Positions 61,052 to 64,000 of a DNA stretch of 64,000 nt are shown here, piece after piece. The stretch lies in the NCBI GenBank assembly GCA_910578495.1, contig CAJTRE010000008.1, positions 17,615-81,614 on the forward strand, written 5' to 3'. Positions within the stretch are counted from its first letter, which is position 1. Each line of letters starts with the position of its first letter. The notes under the pieces were generated by a model that saw only the letters and a list, made by a program, of their open reading frames with translations, did no database searches and was not told the DNA's origin. This DNA is from an uncultured Dorea sp. (GTDB lineage: Bacteria; Bacillota; Clostridia; Lachnospirales; Lachnospiraceae). A program made the position numbers and the translations under genes.

Positions 61052-62725
61052 CTACTCAACTGCCAGTACGTAATAGTAGATTGGCTGTCCGCCGAAATGA
61101 ACGTCTACATCCACATCCGGATATAACTCTTCAATCTTCTCTACAAGACTCTGTGCTGCATCTTCGTCTACTTCTTCTCCATAATATACGCTGATCAATT
61201 CGGAATCTTCATCTACTAATTCTTTCAGCATATCTATGGCAGTATCCTTAATCTCACTTCCAACCGAAAGGATTCCACTATCACCGATACCCATAATATC
61301 GCCCTCGTGAATTTCCTTATCATCAATGCGTGTATCACGAACTGCGTAGGTCACCTGACCGGTCTTGACATTCTTGATTTCTTCAAGCATCGCAGCCTCA
61401 TTGACCGCAGCGTCTGCATCCGGCATAAAGTTAATGATCGCTGTAATCCCCTGCGGCACTGTCTTTGTCGGAATTACAATAATCTTCTTATCTTTTACAA
61501 GATCCTTTGCCTGATTCGCAGCAAGTACAATATTTTTATTATTGGGGAGAATGAAGATTGTGTCTGCATTCACCTCATCGACAGCTTTTAACATATCATC
61601 GGTACTTGGGTTCATGGTCTGACCGCCCTCAATGATATAATCTGCGCCAAGTTCTTTAAAAATTCCATTGATACCGTCACCGATCGATACGGTAATGAAG
61701 CCCATCGGCTTTCTCGGTTCATTAGCTTTCTTCTGCGCATCTTTTGCCGCTTCCTGCTCTGCCACTTTCTCTGCATCGCGGATTAATTTCTCCTGATGTT
61801 CCTCGCGCATATTATCAATCTTCATACGGGAAAGCTGGCCAAATGTAAGTGCTCTTTGGATAGCAAGTCCCGGATCGTTCGTATGAACATGAATCTTAAC
61901 AACATCATCATCTGCAACACATACAATAGAATCACCAATAGAAGAAAGATATTCTTTGAACTCTCTCTCATCCTTATCTGTAAATTCCTTCTCTGTTAAG
62001 ATAATAAACTCTGTACAATAACCAAACTTAATATCTGCTGTATCCTGTGTGTTAATCTTTGTAACACCTGCACCTGTACTTGGTGCAATGGAACTGTAAT
62101 CAATCTCTTTTCCGAGAAATGCGTCATAAGCACCTTTAATAACTTCCAAAAGTCCCTGTCCGCCAGAATCCACAACTCCTGCTTCCTTTAACACCGGAAG
62201 CATATCCGGCGTCTTTGCAAGAACCTCTTCCGCATGTTTAATCACTTCCGGAAGAAATATTTCCAGATCGTCCGTCTCCTGCGCCATCTCAGAAGCCTTA
62301 TCTGCGATTCCGCTGGCAACTGTAAGGATTGTTCCCTCTTTTGGTTTCATAACTGCCTTATAGGCAGTCTCTCTTGCCCTTGTGCAGGCAGCTGCAAGAG
62401 CAATCACATCAATCTCTTTTTCGTCCCGGATAGACTTTGTAAACCCGCGAAGAAGCTGAGATAAGATAACACCGGAGTTACCTCTTGCTCCTCTTAATGA
62501 ACCAGAAGAAATCGCCTTGGCAAGATCCACCATGTTTGGTTTTTCAAGCGCCGTCACTTCCTTAGCCGCCGCCATAATGGTCAGAGACATATTCGTACCT
62601 GTATCTCCATCCGGTACCGGAAATACATTCAACTCGTTGATAAATTCTTTCTTTGCCTCAATATTTTGTGCGCCCGCTAAAAACATCTTAGCGAGCATAT
62701 TCACATTAATAGTTTTTGTAGCCAC
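61052..62725 (-). CDS. fakA: Fatty acid kinase catalytic subunit FakA (DAK2/DegV-like, YloV)
   Basis: A 557-residue protein: N-terminal DhaL domain (about 8-200) with NVFPVPDGDTGTNM for ATP-Mg binding, a middle domain, and a C-terminal FakB-like part (about 340-557). FakA phosphorylates fatty acids carried by FakB for lipid synthesis. The start is GTG at 62725 with AGGAGG 10 bases upstream. It lies 19 bases after asp23, the conserved yloU-yloV pair. Confidence 0.94.
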   Translation of the reverse strand: MATKTINVNMLAKMFLAGAQNIEAKKEFINELNVFPVPDGDTGTNMSLTIMAAAKEVTALEKPNMVDLAKAISSGSLRGARGNSGVILSQLLRGFTKSIRDEKEIDVIALAAACTRARETAYKAVMKPKEGTILTVASGIADKASEMAQETDDLEIFLPEVIKHAEEVLAKTPDMLPVLKEAGVVDSGGQGLLEVIKGAYDAFLGKEIDYSSIAPSTGAGVTKINTQDTADIKFGYCTEFIILTEKEFTDKDEREFKEYLSSIGDSIVCVADDDVVKIHVHTNDPGLAIQRALTFGQLSRMKIDNMREEHQEKLIRDAEKVAEQEAAKDAQKKANEPRKPMGFITVSIGDGINGIFKELGADYIIEGGQTMNPSTDDMLKAVDEVNADTIFILPNNKNIVLAANQAKDLVKDKKIIVIPTKTVPQGITAIINFMPDADAAVNEAAMLEEIKNVKTGQVTYAVRDTRIDDKEIHEGDIMGIGDSGILSVGSEIKDTAIDMLKELVDEDSELISVYYGEEVDEDAAQSLVEKIEELYPDVDVDVHFGGQPIYYYVLAVE

Positions 62726-62744
62726 TACTTATGTTCCTCCTTAA

Positions 62745-63104
62745 TTAATCGATGACTCTGACGCCTTCAATATAGATATTGATCTTATCTACCGGCATAC
62801 CGGAAAATTCTTCTACTTTATATTTCACATTACTGATCAGATTCTCTGTAACTGCGGAAATACTTACGCCATAAGCAACAATAATATGGAAATCCAGACT
62901 AATATGATTCTCGTCTGAAACTGCAACCTGAATTCCGCGGGTAAGATTCGCTTTCTTTAACAAATGAACGAGACCATCCTTCATATTAAGAGCCGCCATG
63001 CCAACAATTCCGAAACACTCAACTGCTACTGTTCCGGCATATTTTGCGATAACCTCAGGATCAATTGTAATAATACCAAGATCTGTACTAACGCATCCTT
63101 TCAT
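62745..63104 (-). CDS. Asp23/Gls24 envelope stress family protein (YloU)
   Basis: A 119-residue Asp23-domain protein (GIITIDPEVIAKYAGTVAVE, DFHIIVAYGVSISAV). ATG 63104 follows GGAGG; the frame is open to 63134 but without a better site. Paired with FakA in most Firmicutes. It has its own promoter after the rpmB terminator. Confidence 0.95.
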   Translation of the reverse strand: MKGCVSTDLGIITIDPEVIAKYAGTVAVECFGIVGMAALNMKDGLVHLLKKANLTRGIQVAVSDENHISLDFHIIVAYGVSISAVTENLISNVKYKVEEFSGMPVDKINIYIEGVRVID

Positions 63105-63182
63105 ACTGAAACCTCCATTTCCTCTATCGTGCATCTACATGCATATAGTTTGATATTTGTAAAAATTAAATACTAGAAATAT

Positions 63183-63211
63183 ATTATACCCTGTTTTCCA
63201 ATTCTTGACAA
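63183..63211 (-). promoter_or_regulatory. Predicted sigma-A promoter of asp23-fakA-recG
   Basis: Minus strand: -35 TTGTCA (63206-63211), 17-base spacer, -10 TATAAT (63183-63188). About 80 bases of leader follow before the ATG. Confidence 0.85.
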
Positions 63212-63237
63212 GGGCAGTGTAGTCGCATTATTAACAC

Positions 63238-63275
63238 AAAAACTCAGATTCCACGAAAATGAAATCTGAGTTTTT
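63238..63275 (-). terminator. Terminator after rpmB
   Basis: AAAAACTCAGATT (63238-63250) pairs with AATCTGAGTTTTT (63263-63275). The A/T flanks make it usable on both strands. Confidence 0.85.
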
Positions 63276-63295
63276 AATTTACGTCACATTCTGAA

Positions 63296-63484
63296 TTAAG
63301 CACGCTCAACTTTGCCTGACTTCAAACAAGAAGTACAAACATACATTTTCTTTGTAGCACCGCCCTCTGTTTTTACACGAACAGATTTTACATTTGATTT
63401 CCACATCTTTGGTGTTTTTCTATTAGAGTGGCTGACGTTGTTTCCAAAGTGAGCACCCTTTTCACAAATAGCACATTTTGCCAT
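63296..63484 (-). CDS. rpmB: 50S ribosomal protein L28
   Basis: A 62-residue L28 of the zinc-binding type: CAIC near the N-terminus and CTSC near the C-terminus give four cysteines. TAGGAGG precedes the ATG. It is a single-gene unit between its own promoter and terminator. Confidence 0.98.
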   Translation of the reverse strand: MAKCAICEKGAHFGNNVSHSNRKTPKMWKSNVKSVRVKTEGGATKKMYVCTSCLKSGKVERA

Positions 63485-63540
63485 GACTGCACCTCCTAAC
63501 GATCAAAATAAGTCTAATATTGTAGACTCGCAACATTGAT

Positions 63541-63569
63541 ATTGTAACAGAATATTATGCAAATTGCAA
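63541..63569 (-). promoter_or_regulatory. Predicted sigma-A promoter of rpmB
   Basis: Minus strand: -35 TTGCAA (63564-63569), 17-base spacer, -10 TACAAT (63541-63546) with extended TGT. Confidence 0.8.
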
Positions 63570-63802
63570 GTACTATTTTTCATTTTCTATGGTAATGAAA
63601 ATGTCAAGTTTTTTTGCAACATTTTTTAAAAAAATTTTTAAGACCTTATTTTTTCTAAATATAAGCAAAAATCATCTAATAAATAGTTGGATTTTTGTAC
63701 AGAAATGTCTGGTCTTATATAGATTGATTATTTTTAACGTAACATTAACAGACCGTCTTCTCAGGCAGCCTTCTCGGTATCTGTATTCTGTTTTTTTTTA
63801 TC
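63570..63802. other. AT-rich intergenic stretch before the IS30-type gene
   Basis: Very AT-rich, with no convincing gene. An AAGACC...GGTCTT pair of distant inverted short repeats and the direct repeat CTTCTC near 63753-63775 may mark the end of the neighbouring insertion element, but I could not define its terminal repeat. Confidence 0.4.
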
Positions 63803-64000
63803 TTACAAGGCTCTTACCTCCGCCAGTTCAACGGCAAACAGCTCTGATGATGTAGCATACTGGAACATCGGACGCGGGTAGTTATTGATCCAATCCTCTA
63901 TATCTTGCACCTGTGTTCTCGTCAGATGGTCAAAGTTTACTCCTTTGGGGATAACCCTTCTAATAAAACGATTGTTGTTTTCGTTGCTTCCCCTTTCACT
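63803..64000 (-). mobile_element. IS30-family transposase, C-terminal part (runs off the window)
   Basis: Reading from the right edge leftward in frame to TAA at 63803-63805, the last 65 codons encode SERGSNENNNRFIRRVIPKG followed by a TRTQVQDIEDWINNYPRP-like helix. This matches the C-terminus of IS30-family transposases, including the region that carries the last acidic residue of the DDE triad. The start lies beyond the window, so it is unknown whether the gene is intact. Confidence 0.82.

Noticed and set aside
63589..63855. Plus-strand open frame of 88 codons at the right end
   Set aside because: Low-complexity AT-rich sequence, no ribosome site, and it overlaps the IS30 transposase end on the other strand.
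1..64000. CRISPR arrays, tRNA or rRNA genes
   Set aside because: No regularly spaced repeats were seen, and no intergenic gap held a recognisable cloverleaf or rRNA sequence.

Overview
The window looks like a chromosomal core segment of an anaerobic, spore-forming Lachnospiraceae bacterium (Clostridia). Support for this: low-to-moderate GC; strong AGGAGG-type ribosome binding sites, several in front of TTG starts; an alpha/beta-type spore protein and a YlbJ sporulation gene; an L27 with the Firmicutes N-terminal extension next to its Prp protease; and the rodA-mgsA, ylmE-sepF-ylmH-lspA and rplU-prp-rpmA-obg-yhbY-nadD-yqeK-rsfS clusters. There is no prophage, CRISPR array, rRNA or tRNA that I can see. 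The only mobile-element trace is an IS30-type transposase tail at the right edge.

Layout. 0-8.5 kb (+): cell shape, division and envelope (rodA, methylglyoxal synthase, D-Ala-D-Ala carboxypeptidase, an HlyD-like protein, yggS, sepF, ylmH, lspA, a pseudouridine synthase, a cytidylate-kinase-like protein). 8.6-14.2 kb: ttcA, then a BceRS-BceAB-type peptide-sensing and detoxification module. 14.2-16.7 kb: an SOS locus with a XerS-like recombinase, a LysM (YneA-like) protein and lexA, with five LexA-like sites between the last two. 16.8-21 kb (-): ribosome assembly and NAD genes. 21-28.6 kb: PepV, amidohydrolase, CBS protein, aspartate kinase, HAD and a paired radical-SAM unit. 28.6-35.4 kb: a second two-component/ABC module downstream of a Y-family polymerase and YolD, with a divergent alkyltransferase whose promoter carries LexA boxes.

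35.4-48.7 kb (-): a long collinear run from an RNA methyltransferase through two pseudouridine synthases, YgiQ and RecU into histidine genes (hisZ-G-D-B-IE), ending in a hydroxyacid dehydrogenase-like protein. 48.8-54 kb: M23 protein, PepD, YlbJ (sigma-E-like promoter), CoaD, RsmD. 54-58.5 kb (-): a PadR-controlled ABC module with two paralogous membrane proteins. 58.6-63.5 kb (-): spore protein, RecG, FakA, Asp23 and L28.

The strongest points for follow-up are: (i) a local SOS regulon with a shared RAAC-N4-GTTY operator at lexA/yneA and at the alkyltransferase; (ii) three separate ABC stress modules, one with a BceR-type inverted repeat and one with a PadR operator and an uncharacterised paralogous membrane pair; (iii) enzymes that have lost family catalytic residues (MgsA, the HisF-like domain fused to HisIE, and the hydroxyacid dehydrogenase-like protein). 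I did not find a clearly unprecedented system; the PadR/paired-membrane-protein/ABC locus is the best candidate.
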